Positions 46,931 to 58,632 of a DNA stretch of 64,000 nt are shown in pieces (the first letter of the stretch is position 1; every line of letters begins with the position of its first letter). The translations under genes were made by a program, and so were the position numbers. This DNA comes from Hexactinellida sp. DTS-2022 (Eukaryota; Porifera; Hexactinellida). The notes beneath the pieces are model-generated. The model had not been told where the DNA came from. It worked only from the letters and a program-made list of their open reading frames with translations, and ran no database searches. The stretch lies in the NCBI GenBank assembly GCA_028753945.1, contig JAPNXP010000007.1, positions 3,534,001 to 3,598,000 of the forward strand. The letters run 5' to 3'.

Positions 46931-48237
46931 CAGATGAGTGCCAACATTGTCCACGACTTGTTTTGTTCAAACTGCTCTTAATCTCCTTGAGTTACTTCCG
47001 AGGGCCAAAACAGTTGTCGAACATATGTAATTAAAGTCCTTTCATTTTTGATCATCCTCTTGCTGAAGACAATGTATCTATCTCTATACTCATTAGTTAA
47101 TAATCTCTTAAAAGCTCAAGTTAACCACTTCAGTGATCGTGAGCAACAGCTTGGATGTCTTGGATGGAAAGTTACAAAAAGATAATGATTAATAGTGAAC
47201 ACTTTCTAGATACAGTCAATGTACTGATAATACTTGGGAAATTCCAAAAATACTCAAACTTTTTGAAAATTTCCTAATATACTCAACAATACTCAAATTA
47301 TTTGGAAATATACAGAAGATTTTCCAAATATAATCAAGTTTTATTGGATTATTGAAACCAGTATGGTGCTCCAACCACAAATATTTATTATTACAAGCTG
47401 CTCGTCTGCTCTATCCGCGTTCTTATAACTTGTACTTGGGCCAGCGGCCCTCGCTTGTTTTCAAGCATTTCCTTTTCAAATTAAATGTCGTTCTTGATGA
47501 GTGGCCCCCAGCTATCAATATATATCCGTGGATCCTAGGCTAGCTATAGGTTTATATAAGGACAGAGTAAATAATTTGGTTATTAATAATAATTTGAAGA
47601 GATAATTTTCTACATATTAAAGCTCGTTTGTGTATAATACTAACCAACTCCCAATATAAAATTAAATATCACTAGAAACTGAACCAGTAGACCACTAACT
47701 TTGGGATGGGGAGAAGTTATTGTATTGATTAATAATAATTTGATATCAAATAACACAATGGAATGTTAGAAATGTATGGCTAGACAGACAGAACACAAAT
47801 AACTGATTAGATGACTGAACTTCCTCTCGAACAATTAGATTACACTCTCAGTATTCTATAATGCACATTCAACATTTGACAGACAGTAAAGCATTCGATT
47901 ATACTAATTGAATGCTAGCTGCTCATCCATACTGGAACAATCCTCGAAATTAATTGGCTAAAGGTTTTGACACCTTTTGTGATGGAAGATGTGAATATTT
48001 TTTTAGATATTGAACTTGTTTATGCATACAGTATTCCCAACCCCTGCCAAATTTGAAGTCTGTAGCTTTTAAAGTTCTTCAATCAATTCTGAACAAACAC
48101 ACAAACAAACAAACATAAAAACATTGTGATTTAATATATAAGATAGACTAAATATATATAGCCTTTCTAAGCTTGAGTAGATATGTGAATTTATTGAAAA
48201 GTTGAGTAGATTTGGAATTTATTGAAAAAAACTTGAG
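46931..48237. other. No gene; possible retroposon tail
   Basis: Around 48085-48125 CAAACACACAAACAAACAAA with an AT tail resembles the RTE/CR1-like tail near 14000-14040. At 47225-47345 short ACTCAAACTTTTTGGAAAT-type phrases are iterated. No coding was supported. Confidence 0.4.
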
Positions 48238-49583
48238 CCGTGACCTTCGTTACATAAGGCCTTACTACTGAGTAGATTTTGCTGGACCATGGATTACTTA
48301 AAGGCCATTGATTAATAGCTAACATATCTTTATCTCAATAGCTAGTATTGACAGACCTGAGAAATGCATTATAATAGTATAGGAAGTTAGGAACATGATA
48401 TCAAGGCATACATAACACCCTTTAGAATTGTGATATATCAACATTTGATTACGTAATCGCTATTTTTCGTAGGAATTATCGTGTTTTTATAGCCTACTTT
48501 TAACATAGTTAAACGCATTATAAAAATTCAAAATTGGAACATCAGGATGTCCATATCTAGTTGAATTAAATATATCAAAATTATAATTGGAATGTTAACA
48601 CATTCCTCGGTTGCCAGGGAAATGTATATTTCCTAAATCAGCCATAACTCAAAAACTATCTATCTATGTAAACTATGCTTGTACTAATCTATCCGCAATA
48701 GGTAACTTCCTATTCATTAATAATACATTTTCTAGGCCTAACTTCAATAATATTTCAGATAATGAGATTATTAGGACTTACCGTATTTCGCCGAATAAGC
48801 GCCGGGGGCTTGAATAAGCGCCGGTTCAAGAAAAAAGGCATTGGTATAGTAAATTAAAACACATTAGTTACTAAATGGTGTGTAATTACATTGGTTTTGG
48901 TAACTACGGTATGTATACTGTCGCTGAGAATCATTAGATCCCACCATAATATTAAATTCTAGATTTTTCAAAAAGATTTCAGGAAAATTGGGCCCACGAA
49001 AACAATAAGCGCCGGGGCGCTTATTCGGGGAAATACGGTAATTCTTTATATTGTAATACACCCAATAAATATCTCAAAGATTATTGAAGTTAGGCCTATA
49101 AAATTTATTAGCAATGAATAAGAAGTTACCTATTGCGGTTAGATCAGTGCTAGCATAGTCTAGATAAATCGATGGTTTTTGAGTTATGGAACATTTTAGG
49201 AAATATACATTTCCCTGGCAACCGAGGAATGTGTTAATATTCCAATTATAATTTTGATATATTTAATTCAACTAGATATGGACATCCTGATGTTTCAATT
49301 TTGAATATTTATAACGCGTTTAACTATGTTAAAAGTAGGCTATAAAAACACGATAATTCCGACGAAAAATAGCGATTACGTAATCAAATGGTGATATATC
49401 ACAATTCTAAAGGGTATTATATATGCCTTGATATCATGTTCCTAATTTCCTATACAATTATAATGCATTTCTCAGGCCTGACATTACTAGCAATTGAGAT
49501 AAAGATATATGAGCTAATAATCAATGGCCTTTAAGTAATCCATGGTTCGGAGTAGTAGTAAGGCCATATAACGAAGGTCACGG
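48238..49583. repeat. Foldback element with about 525-bp arms
   Basis: The arm 48238-48765 (starting CCGTGACCTTCGTTACATAA) is the complement of 49058-49583 with few mismatches, for example GATTACGTAATCGCTATTTT in both. The inner TIR phrase ACATAAGGCC followed by TTAC resembles that of the P element at 41211, so it may be a P-type MITE. No duplication was found. A TA-target MITE occupies the loop. A solo end of the same type is at 53209-53278. Confidence 0.75.
48781..49038. repeat. TA-target MITE in the foldback loop
   Basis: CCGTATTTCGCCGAATAAGC and the complement of GCTTATTCGGGGAAATACGG are the ends, flanked by TA at 48779-48780 and 49039-49040. AATAAGCGCCGG is repeated inside. A related end (AGCTTATTCGGGGGAAAAA) lies at 62625-62643. 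Confidence 0.75.
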
Positions 49584-51373
49584 TTAACATTGATTTATTT
49601 ACCTAATAGTTGGCTGGTGTGGTTTCCTTAATGAGAGCAACATAACGTTTGTTCTCGCTAAAATTCCTGAAAAAAATATCACAGAGATTTGTACTTTGAA
49701 ATCAATGCTTATTTATCCACCTCAGCCTATTTTAATGGACAGAGTATATCCGTTTCCATTACTGCAATTAGTGACATCCGAGAAATTGAATCATATTTGG
49801 AGGAACTTGCTTTAAAATACAACTCTAGTTCTTATTCTGATTATCACCTTAAGTTCGGTTGTGCATCCTTTGAAGATGTCATTGTATGTCAATTATATAA
49901 TTCAGAAAGAACAAGTTTAGCCAAGTTAGCTCCTCATTTGACTATGGAGTCATGTTTTCCGTCTAGCATAGAGCGTCAAAATGTCAAACTGGTTTTGAAA
50001 GTAGTTAACGAATTAACAATATCTCCGCAAACTATCCAGAACTATCTTGAGTTATCCAGAATATAGAATAATACTCCTGAGTTTGTTGATACCCTTCTTA
50101 CTGTTTGGAAATTATTCAAGGTTAAGACTCCATTCAAAGGAATACGCTTGAACGATAATTTCTTTAGACCATTGACTTTTAATGACGAGCGGTTTCTATT
50201 TTTGACTAGTGTAGGTTTTGGTTAGATGCTTGGCAAACTTTACCAGAAAAAATAGGCAAACTGAGTAAACAAACATACACCAGTTTTAGACATGCTTGTA
50301 TTGCCTTACCACAAATTACCAACCATTTGACTCAACCATGTGGCTTTACATATGTGTTGTCCTCCTTTCTACAGACGAATCCGTTGGAACACCATTTCAG
50401 TCTATACCGTATGATGTCGGGTTCTAATTAGTACATCACCTATCTTCAAATCCTTGAACCGAGGTGGTTCACAGTTGCTTCAATAAATAGCCATTATTGC
50501 AGGCTATACTGTCCATCAGTACCTGAAACAAACAACACCGTGGAATGTCTGTCTACATATGCTAACAGTTGATAAATAATTTCTGCTTGATTTAGAACTG
50601 GAATCTAAGTATAAACTTCTGCAGTAACGGACCGTGCAGACTTAAATATCCATCTGAGCTAGTTTTGAATTCCATACTTGTTTTATGGAAGACCTTTAGT
50701 GCCATCAAAAACAATAAAGAGTTGTTGGCAAAGCTTGTAAGTGGACCTTCTAGAAAAATACTAGTTGAACTCACGTTGATGTATTTGGAAGATACTGATA
50801 ATCGTGATCCAAGTATTTGGAAGTCTACTTGTATTAGCTGTGGTGTGTTTAGTTGGAACATCTTATCGAAGCTAGTCTTTACCGCAGCGAATTGCTTTCT
50901 TGTAAACAAAGTTAAAGAATTATAACTCGCTGGTTCGTTCAAAAAGTATAGAAAAGCGAAAATTAAAGAAATTCTCTTAATTATGTGTCTACTTATTTGT
51001 ATTTACCATGATTTGTACTACTCTGTTTATTCTTGTTTCTATTATGTCGTTAAGTGTGTCGTGCGTCACTGTTAGAGCCAGAGAGAGAAAGAGGAAAGAG
51101 GAAAGAAAGCAAATAATTGTGTATTATTTACTGTATATTGATATTAGAAATTATACTGTTTGTGTTTATTATTACTATTAAATTATGAAAATCCAATCAC
51201 CGTTGTCATTACAGCTAATACTAATCACGGGCTAGCAGGGCTGAGTTATGTTTACGACCTAGAGACGTATAAAGAACTTAGTAGTTTTATATAGAAAACA
51301 TTAAAAAATTAAATTTCCCATCTTGTGCATCCCTGGTACATCTACTGTCAGGCCATATAAAGAGTAGGCTATG
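49584..51373 (+). pseudogene. 5'-truncated P-element copy
   Basis: Coding homologous to the element at 41211 appears at 49770-50060 (FGCASFEDV, LAKLAPHLTMESCFPSSIER, VKLVLKV), 50100-50215 (RPLTFNDERF) and 50650-50925, with many stops. THAP and most of the catalytic core are absent. The 3' terminus at about 51300-51373 keeps the P-type TIR (GTCAGGCCATATAAAGAGTA then GGCTAT). Its left side abuts the foldback element. It is opposite in orientation to the copy at 41211. Confidence 0.75.
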
Positions 51374-51895
51374 GACTACCTATCCGCCAACAATATATTT
51401 AAATATGCCTAACTTTAACTGCTGTCGTGGTTTTATTAATATTACCATATATGGAAGTGTGAAAATCACACTACAGATATTTGTGGAGAACCAATATCAC
51501 CCACCTACTCCCTATATGAATTGCTATTCAACGATAATACACTTCATACGTCTAGCCAGAGGCGGCGCGAGGGTGGGGCCTGGTGGGGCCTGTGCCCCAC
51601 CTGAATTTAAGTGTGCCCCACCTCATTAATGTAAGTGCCCCACCTGTGACGTAATTGTGCCCCACCAGTGGCGCTGGGTAGCGCCGCCACTGCATCTAGC
51701 TAGGATTAATAGCGAGATTTCAACAAAATTAAAATACTAAAAAGGTGTGAAAACTGCATAACTCACATCCCACAAATAGTTTAGGAAAAAAAATATTACC
51801 AATAGACTCCTTAACTATGACATCCTATTCGACAATAATACATTTTATGTGTCTAACTTTAACCGATTGAGAAATACCGAATGGACCCAAGTTCC
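51374..51895 (+). repeat. Repeat A, copy 2, with MITE inserted
   Basis: Inverted copy of 40770-41131, starting directly at the P-copy terminus (GGACTACCTATCC) and interrupted by the MITE 51557-51692. Each repeat A copy lies at the 3' side of a P-element copy, so the two P copies and two A copies form one large inverted arrangement about 11 kb across. Confidence 0.7.
51557..51692. mobile_element. hAT MITE, CAGTGGCGGC family
   Basis: CAGAGGCGGCGCGAGGG and the complement of GTAGCGCCGCCACTG form the ends. The duplication is CGTCTAGC / CATCTAGC (51549-51556, 51693-51700, one substitution). The matching empty site CGTCTAGC is read on the minus strand at 40953-40960 in repeat A copy 1. GTGCCCCACC phrases fill it. 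Confidence 0.82.
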
Positions 51896-51967
51896 AGGAC
51901 GAGAAAATGAGCGCCGCGCCATTAGTCCCTATTTATAGGAGTATATGCACCAGATTAATAATATGCT

Positions 51968-52529
51968 AGGGTGCGACCCGTAAAGCCAGTAGCCCTCTAT
52001 TCAAAGCCCGCGGCCCGCGAATTTAATCCACCAGCCCGCGATTTAGGAAATTTGTGTATTTTATGGCACCGTTGGCTGAATTCGTGAAAATATTATCTAA
52101 GAATTGAGAATTCATATAATTTCCGCGTTATAAGAAGCGAAAATCGCATGCTCAAATAGTATATACAGTACCAGGGTTCTCGCTAGGCCTCTATCAAAAG
52201 GTACATGCCCTTCTTGAAAGCTATTGTACCCTTTACTCACATGTTGTGAGTGGGCATGTACCCTTTGAGTCAATTTTTTTTTTGAAGGTTTCATTAAATC
52301 ATTGACATTAAGTATTATCTCACACTCATGTACCCTTACAACGAAAAATCCTGGCGAGACCCTGTACACTGTGTACAGTATATGAAACTTTTTATACCGG
52401 CAACCTTAGATAGTTTAGTAGCTTTAAAAATTAACAATTGATCTTTTTGACACTTTTCGGCCCGTAGCCTGTGGAAAAAGGCCCGCAGCCCGTGATTTTA
52501 ATAAAGCCCGAACGGGTTGCACCCTAGAC
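51968..52529. repeat. MITE (AGGGTGCGACCCG ends) carrying another MITE
   Basis: AGGGTGCGACCCG and the complement of CGGGTTGCACCCT form the ends. AATATGCT stands at 51960-51967 and 52530-52537, though four extra bases (AGAC) lie before the right copy. GCCCGCGGCCCGCG phrases repeat in each arm. The element at 52172-52364 is nested within. Confidence 0.6.
52172..52364. repeat. Nested hAT-type MITE (CAGGGTTCTCGC ends)
   Basis: CAGGGTTCTCGCTAGG and the complement of CCTGGCGAGACCCTG form the ends. TGTACCCTT phrases are repeated on both sides. The flanks TACAGTAC and TACACTGT do not match exactly. Confidence 0.6.
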
Positions 52530-52550
52530 AATATGCTTAGTATTTATCGC

Positions 52551-52640
52551 AGGATGGCGTAATCATTAAAAATTTCACATTATTAAATTTGACTACAATT
52601 AACGTTAGAAATATCAATTAAGCCACACACCAACCGCGAA
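52551..52640 (+). repeat. Small Helitron fragment
   Basis: GGCGTAATCATTAAAAATTT to CACACACCAACCGCGAAG corresponds to the segment just before and into the 3' hairpin of the Helitron family. The hairpin is cut. Confidence 0.6.
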
Positions 52641-53523
52641 GTATAATATAATTCACCACCATTTAGGTACTAGTGATAATGAGCTCATTTGGGTTGAAAC
52701 TTTCGTGAGTATCCTTCTTATGTTGGAAATTCCCTTCTAACCCATCGGATTTTGGCGTTAATGAATTTATATATCAAAATTATAAATGATGAAGAAATAT
52801 CACTTCTCAAAGCAATGATCTACAGACATCACTAAATTCTACGAAGTATTGAAATATTTGATGATATCATAATATCTCCAAGTATTAAGAGCTATTTAGA
52901 ATGGTGTTAAGTAGTAAAGCATTACTTGACTAATTGGTACAATATTTGAATCATATTAGGGTGACACGTGAAACGCGTGGAACGAGTGGGAGCCTGAAGT
53001 TGAAGAGCTGCTACAGTAGAGTCATTAAATTCTCTTAACTTTAAACCAACATTTTGTCACTCAAGCCCAGAGGGCCAACAAGATTCAACAGTTAGGAGAT
53101 GGGCAGTTTGGCTACGCTATGCTGTTCTGATTTAAATAAGAGCATTACATCATCGAAAGAGGCAACATTAGTAGGGGAAAAGTCAACAAATTTAGGATAG
53201 ATAAAAGAGTGGTAATCCATGGTTGAGTAAACTAACGCTTAGTAGTAAGGCCATATATTGCGAAGGTCACGGGTGACAATATGAAATTTATTGGTGTTTA
53301 GGGAAGAGGTTGTTAGGACAGTTTATTCAATAGTTTAAAATGGGGCTGAAACGAATATAGAAATGGAACGAACGAACCTTATTCTAAATGAATGAATATT
53401 CAATTATATTTTTTTTTTAGTTACAACCCTCAAACCTCCCTTATCCGGGAACTGTCGTGCGGAAGGTGCCCATAACTTGGAAATTGCCCGTATCTCAGAA
53501 ATACAATGGCTAGTATATGTGTA
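52641..53523. other. No gene; solo foldback-type end
   Basis: At 53209-53278 TAGTAGTAAGGCCATATA and CGAAGGTCACGG repeat the terminus of the foldback element 48238-49583 without a partner. The rest is unassigned. Confidence 0.45.
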
Positions 53524-53703
53524 CAGTCGAAATCGGGTTTTTTTGCCTTTCCGAGTTATTTTGCCTCTTGCTTCTCCTTGTTTCTTCATAACTTCATAGC
53601 ACTGTATAATGTTAAATACGGGGTTTTTTTGCGTGTCGGGTTGTTTTGCCTCTTTTTCCATGCATTTAGGGGGGGGGGGGGGGGGAAACCCCGATTTCGA
53701 CTG
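53524..53703. repeat. TA-target MITE (CAGTCGAAATCGG ends), copy 2
   Basis: CAGTCGAAATCGGGTTTTTT and the complement of CCCCGATTTCGACTG form the ends, flanked by TA (53522-53523, 53704-53705). A G-run of about 17 bases stands near 53670-53686. Relative of 25965-26140. Confidence 0.8.
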
Positions 53704-53769
53704 TAATTCATTCAAAAATCAAAAACTGATATTTTAACGAGTTGTGGAAAATTTAAGATATGTATTTGT

Positions 53770-53928
53770 CAGTGGCGGCGCTAGCTCGGCGCCACTGGTG
53801 GGGCACAGCCTACCTCAGGAGGGGAACACTAACATAAATTCTCCACCTGACGTGGGGCTCGAGGTGGGGCACGCTCAAAATCAAGGGGGGCACATGGCCC
53901 AACTGGCACGACCCTCCCGCCGCCGCTG
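53770..53928. mobile_element. hAT MITE, CAGTGGCGGC family
   Basis: CAGTGGCGGCGCTAG and the complement of GCCGCCGCTG form the ends, with the exact duplication GTATTTGT at 53762-53769 and 53929-53936. Confidence 0.85.
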
Positions 53929-54117
53929 GTATTTGTTATATAATTTTGTCATTAAACGCCATTTTTAGTTAAATGAATACATATTTAGTGTAGTTTAATA
54001 CCAATAATGGTGCTCGTTTGAGGAAGGTGCGGATCTCAGAAGTGTGAGCGTATTACAATAGTATAATCATATTTATAAAGTGTATTAGACACAAATTAGT
54101 GGCAATTTAATAAAAAA

Positions 54118-54463
54118 TAGCGCACTTTGCTTGCTAGGTCGCACAAGGCACAAGCACACACACCAACCGCTTCGTGGTTGGTGTGTGTGGTTTATACACT
54201 TCTAACATTGATTATAAAGCGTAAATAAGCCTAAAATATTCCAATTTAATAATGCTAAATTTAATGAATACGTCATCATGCGATAATGAGTAAGCATATC
54301 GGAAATCTGGTGTGACCAACGTGTCCGCATCATTAATTTACATGTTCCATTAAATTTTCAGATTTTTATCTCGTAGAGGGTACGAATTATGTGCGATTTA
54401 GTGAATTTTCACGCTTATCGAAATGTGACAATGACGTCATAACTTTTCGAGGTGTGAGAATCA
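54118..54463 (-). repeat. Helitron copy lacking its 5' end
   Basis: From the 3' terminus (TAGCGCACTTTGCTTGCTAG) with the CCAACCGCTTCGTGGTTGG hairpin, it follows the family to TCGAGGTGTGAGAA and then stops. The TC...5' end is missing. Confidence 0.75.
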
Positions 54464-55690
54464 TGGGTGAATAATAAAATATTGTTAACAAACCCAAATA
54501 CAACTTATGACTGAATTATAATTAATTGTCTAAAACTACGTATAGGAGACTATATACATCATATTTGATAACGCCATTCAGTTTGCAGCAAACGATAAAA
54601 TATAAGTCAATAATACTTCATAAGAATTTATCTAGCATAGTTTTCGTATTTCCAATCATATGTCTGAAAATGCCACTGTGTGTGAGTCTAGTTAATGGCT
54701 AATTGCGCGGAGTGTTTGTGATTAGATCTGTTATAACGACGAAAGCGTGCAGGTTTGTATGATGATTATATTTTAGAATTACGTATTAATTGTTATTATA
54801 TCAGTGGTGAGTAGGAGAGCGCTTTTGAATTGTATATTTTGTTCAGAAATCAATGAAGAATTAAACAAAATTTTGAATAATTTGATATTTACTAAGGGCA
54901 TTCAAAAAGATCTTATCAAAGTTTAAAAACACAAAATTACTTACTAGACAAATTTATAAATAAAATGTACGAAAAAAATATATTCATCTCTCTCGATCGA
55001 ATCTAGGAATTAATAAATCCCGGGTCCTAGGTCGTGTCGCGTAATAAACTGCTGTACTCCTAAATGTTAATTGAGTTCAGGAAATACCAAGAAATCTGGG
55101 TAATAAGGGGGATGTTTAAACTTTTCGAACTAAATATCCTCAACTGTACCCTTGACGAATGGAAACGTGAAGTCTAGTGTAATCGTGGAGAAGTTTGATA
55201 CATCGAGCTACTATAAGGACGTCGCGCTTGTTAGACTTTCTCGAATTCTCTCAGGCATTAGTTTGCATAAATTCTCCATTTAGTCGTTCTCTTATTCCAG
55301 ACTATTATATTAATTGAATATTTACCATAATAGTAGTTCTATCGAATGACTATATAATGCTGTTGAGCATATTATTCTATACCAGGGGTTATTAAGGCCG
55401 ATCTTGGTGTAAAAGCGGCCTCTGCAGTGTTGAATTACACCACAATTCGGGTCGGCCGCGGCCGCTGCGTGTTGAGTTACACCAAGGCTCCGCTGAGTTG
55501 CACCAAGGTCTCAACCTAAAAACCGCTGTTCTTTACAATTTGATTTATCCAACTTTTAATTTGACCAGTTTGCACTAGTCAACTTTTTCATGGCTTCAAA
55601 CTCATATCACGCAAATTTGAACAACGTGTCTACATTTAGTTTCGTACTCTACTTGGCGATTAACCACTCTAGATCCATTAAGACCTGGTC
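54464..55690. other. No gene seen
   Basis: AT-rich sequence. A GC-rich patch at 55390-55510 contains repeated 'ttacacca' and GGCCGCGGCCGC phrases. I cannot define an element. Confidence 0.4.
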
Positions 55691-55734
55691 ACTGTTTATT
55701 TTTTGGATGCTTCATCGTATCCCACTGTAAAGGA

Positions 55735-55962
55735 ATGGGCACGTCGAGTGAGGTTGGGAGCTGCTGCTTTGAAGATGATCCTCGGACTGGAAGGCCAATT
55801 TCGTCAACCACCCCGGACATTATTGCTAAAGTTCAGGAGTTCTTGAGTATTAACCCTCATTTAAGTATTGAAGAGATTGCACTAACCCTGGACATCTTAT
55901 TGGGAAGTGTTCATATAATTCTACACGATGTTTTCGAATATCGTGAGATTTCAGCGCGGTGA
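55735..55962 (+). pseudogene. mariner transposase remnant (helix-turn-helix part only)
   Basis: The frame contains EDDPRTGRPISSTTPDIIAK, then LSIEEIALTLDILLGSVHII. This is the mariner/SETMAR pattern (V-E-DDPRSGRP, LTIREIA, LGISYGSVHTIL) of the second helix-turn-helix and the linker of the paired-like DNA-binding domain. The frame breaks upstream and stops at 55962, and the catalytic DD(D/E) domain is absent. No TIRs were recognised. It is an old fragment. Confidence 0.75.
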
Positions 55963-57390
55963 CTGGTGATTAAATTATCGGGATTGTGATTGTAACTTGT
56001 GATTAAACTTGGATTAAAGTTTCTGAACCTCCGAGTAAGTAACAAACCAAATCTTTACTCCTAAAGGATTTTACCTCCCTCCCCCACGAAAAGGCACGCC
56101 CGGACTTATGAGATGAGGTTTTCTATAAGATGCTTTTGATGCATATGGGCCAGCTGTTATGAACCAGGGATGAGAACTTACTGAATGGCCTATGTAATAA
56201 TAGGTTAATTAGATATGTGAGTAAAATTGTACTATACTATACTGTCAAATATAATTTAGAATGTTTGATATTTTAATGGTATGCTCAGATAACTCTTTCT
56301 CTTATAGAGTGCTAGTGCTAGTGCTAGTACAGAATAGAGTTGTAGAGTATTATTATTGTTATGTACTAAGTTTACACTAGGATAGCTATTCTAACTGCTG
56401 CAACTTCTTAATAATAAACATAATAAATTCCAAATTTATTATGGGGGGGGGGGAATAATGTCTGGGGGGGAATCCCGTCGCCCCTCCTCCCCATGTATGA
56501 AACCCTGCTAATTTCGAACGAATATCAATCTCGCATGCGCGAAAGTGAGTCTCATTCTCAAAATATTGCATTATATCGAAATGCTGCTGTAGGTATCTGA
56601 ACTAATTTATTATATGCGGTCGAACCTACAAATATTTAATATCTATACATAATATCAAGTTTTCCTAATCAGGTCACCTTGGCCCCCAAATTCCCAAAAC
56701 GTATAATTCTATTAATTAGTAACCCATTGACTTAATTCAAACATTTAGTTAAGCACGGTGTCTCTAAGATCTAATAATATTGATATAAACTGGGCCGCAC
56801 TAATCAATGAGCAAAAGATACGTTTTGATTTCAGATATCCACAGATTCCACAGTGTGGCAAAATGGCGATTATGGGGTAATAAGTATTCACGTTAATGGT
56901 ACACATAAATGTTGCATTAGTACACGTAGTAAATCGACTACGTAAATTCCAATTTTTTTTTTCTAACAACTAGAAATGTGTGAAAATGAAATCATCAATT
57001 ATTATTTTTAAATTTTAATATGGGTCATAATAATTTAATATTTATCACTGTATTTTATGCTAATTAGTAAATACATCATGTATAATGTGCGCAGGCTTCG
57101 GTAGGTTGGTAGAGCCATGGCTCTACCAATAATTTACAAAGAATTAATATTTTATATTAAACATAATGAAGATCCTCCCAAAAGCCCTAACTTTGATGAC
57201 TGACTCATAAACATAGACCCGACTGTACCAATCTTATCTCGTGGCTACGCCCCTGTGTATGACATTGCAATAGCTGCGTTACCTAAGGTTATATTTTAAG
57301 GAAACATGAACAAAATTAATATGCCTAGGAGGCTAATACAAAGCAACTAAATAGTACGAATTGACTAAACATGTATTGATAACTTTCTAT
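55963..57390. other. No gene seen; one possible hAT end
   Basis: At 56442-56507 a G-run, a second G-run and CATGTATGAAACCCTG resemble the right end of the CAGGGTTTCATACA-type hAT elements. The left partner is uncertain (CAGGGATGAG at 56164). Nothing else is supportable. Confidence 0.4.
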
Positions 57391-57752
57391 TAGTGTAATA
57401 TTGTATAATGTGTCTTGTTCGCAGTTTGTAGGGTCTTTAGATACTTTTGTTGGTTTGAAACGATTTTCTTTAGTACAGGGTCGCTATTACACAATATACG
57501 GACCAAATATATCACGCACATTGTCGGTAAATGACGTCTTGCGAGCTAAGTTTTCCCGATATCGCCTTCATACTTGTTACAGGCTCTTAAACATTCTTCT
57601 GAAATATTTTTAAAACCGTAGCCACTATTATAAGAATGAATTATTTGGAAAGAACGGGAAAAGCAATTCATGCAAGGAAGGTGTAATGCTTGTCCATGCA
57701 AACTCACTAATGCTGAATTGATGTGTCCCTTTGCACAATTCCTCTAACTTAA

Positions 57753-58628
57753 GGTTCAGGTATACTCTACAAAATGCCAAAATTTCGATAAACCCCATAC
57801 TATGGTAAATCTCGTTTTTATTGCATTTTCGGATTGTGTGGATACCCATGTGGACTTTGACGAAAATTCAAAGAAAAATTCCAATTATTTCTCCAGTTTG
57901 ACTCACTTCGAGTTTTGAAAGAAATATTGGGGTTCTGGTGTTGGTTGCCGGTTGCAGTATACCATGGAAACTTGATAATTTCGGGACATTGCCACATATA
58001 GGTTTTATCTTATATTTGGATAGAACAGCATATATCGCATCTTAATTTCAAATATTATGGAAGAATATTGAAAACTCTCAATAATACAGACTTTTTAGTG
58101 TCCTCTACCTAAGTCACTGCGATAGGGGACACATTTTTTCAAACCTCGCTATCTCCAAACACAATTATTGCCATTGCGGAAGTCATATTATGACTCATAT
58201 ACCACCTAGAAACAAAATCTCAACGGTTTTGGACAGATCTCAATTAGTTCTATCATATGAGTGCAGCGATTTCATTTGTAACTTTTATTTTTATTTTTAT
58301 TTAATTTATTGATGATGAAAAAAGTGATCTCCACATTTATTGATGAAAAATTTGACTCATAAGTGATTAAAAGAATTCTTGCACTCATATGATAGTTTAG
58401 GAGTTTCTTAATGCAATGCAACAACAATCTACTCCTAATCATTAGCAGGAAAAAAACTATCCGTTCCGCAAAATACGATTTTATAGAAAGAAAAAAATTT
58501 CACTGAGTTACCTAGATCGAATATTATTGCATTTTTGCCGGTTAGAAGATGAAGTAAAACCGCTGTAAAAAATTTAATTAATTCGGGTAAATAGTTTTGG
58601 TAGAAGTGCTCTAGAGTATACCTGAACC
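57753..58628. mobile_element. TTAA-target element X
   Basis: GGTTCAGGTATACTCTA at the left and the complement of TAGAGTATACCTGAACC at the right form perfect ends. TTAA is at 57749-57752 and TTAT at 58629-58632. The interior is non-coding (small minus-strand frames only). It stands directly beside element Y inside the RAG1-like gene. Confidence 0.75.
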
Positions 58629-58632
58629 TTAT

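Noticed and set aside
48040..48130. A LINE retrotransposon
   Set aside because: Only a CAAACAAACAAA-type tail is visible. No reverse transcriptase or endonuclease coding was found, so only a possible tail is noted.
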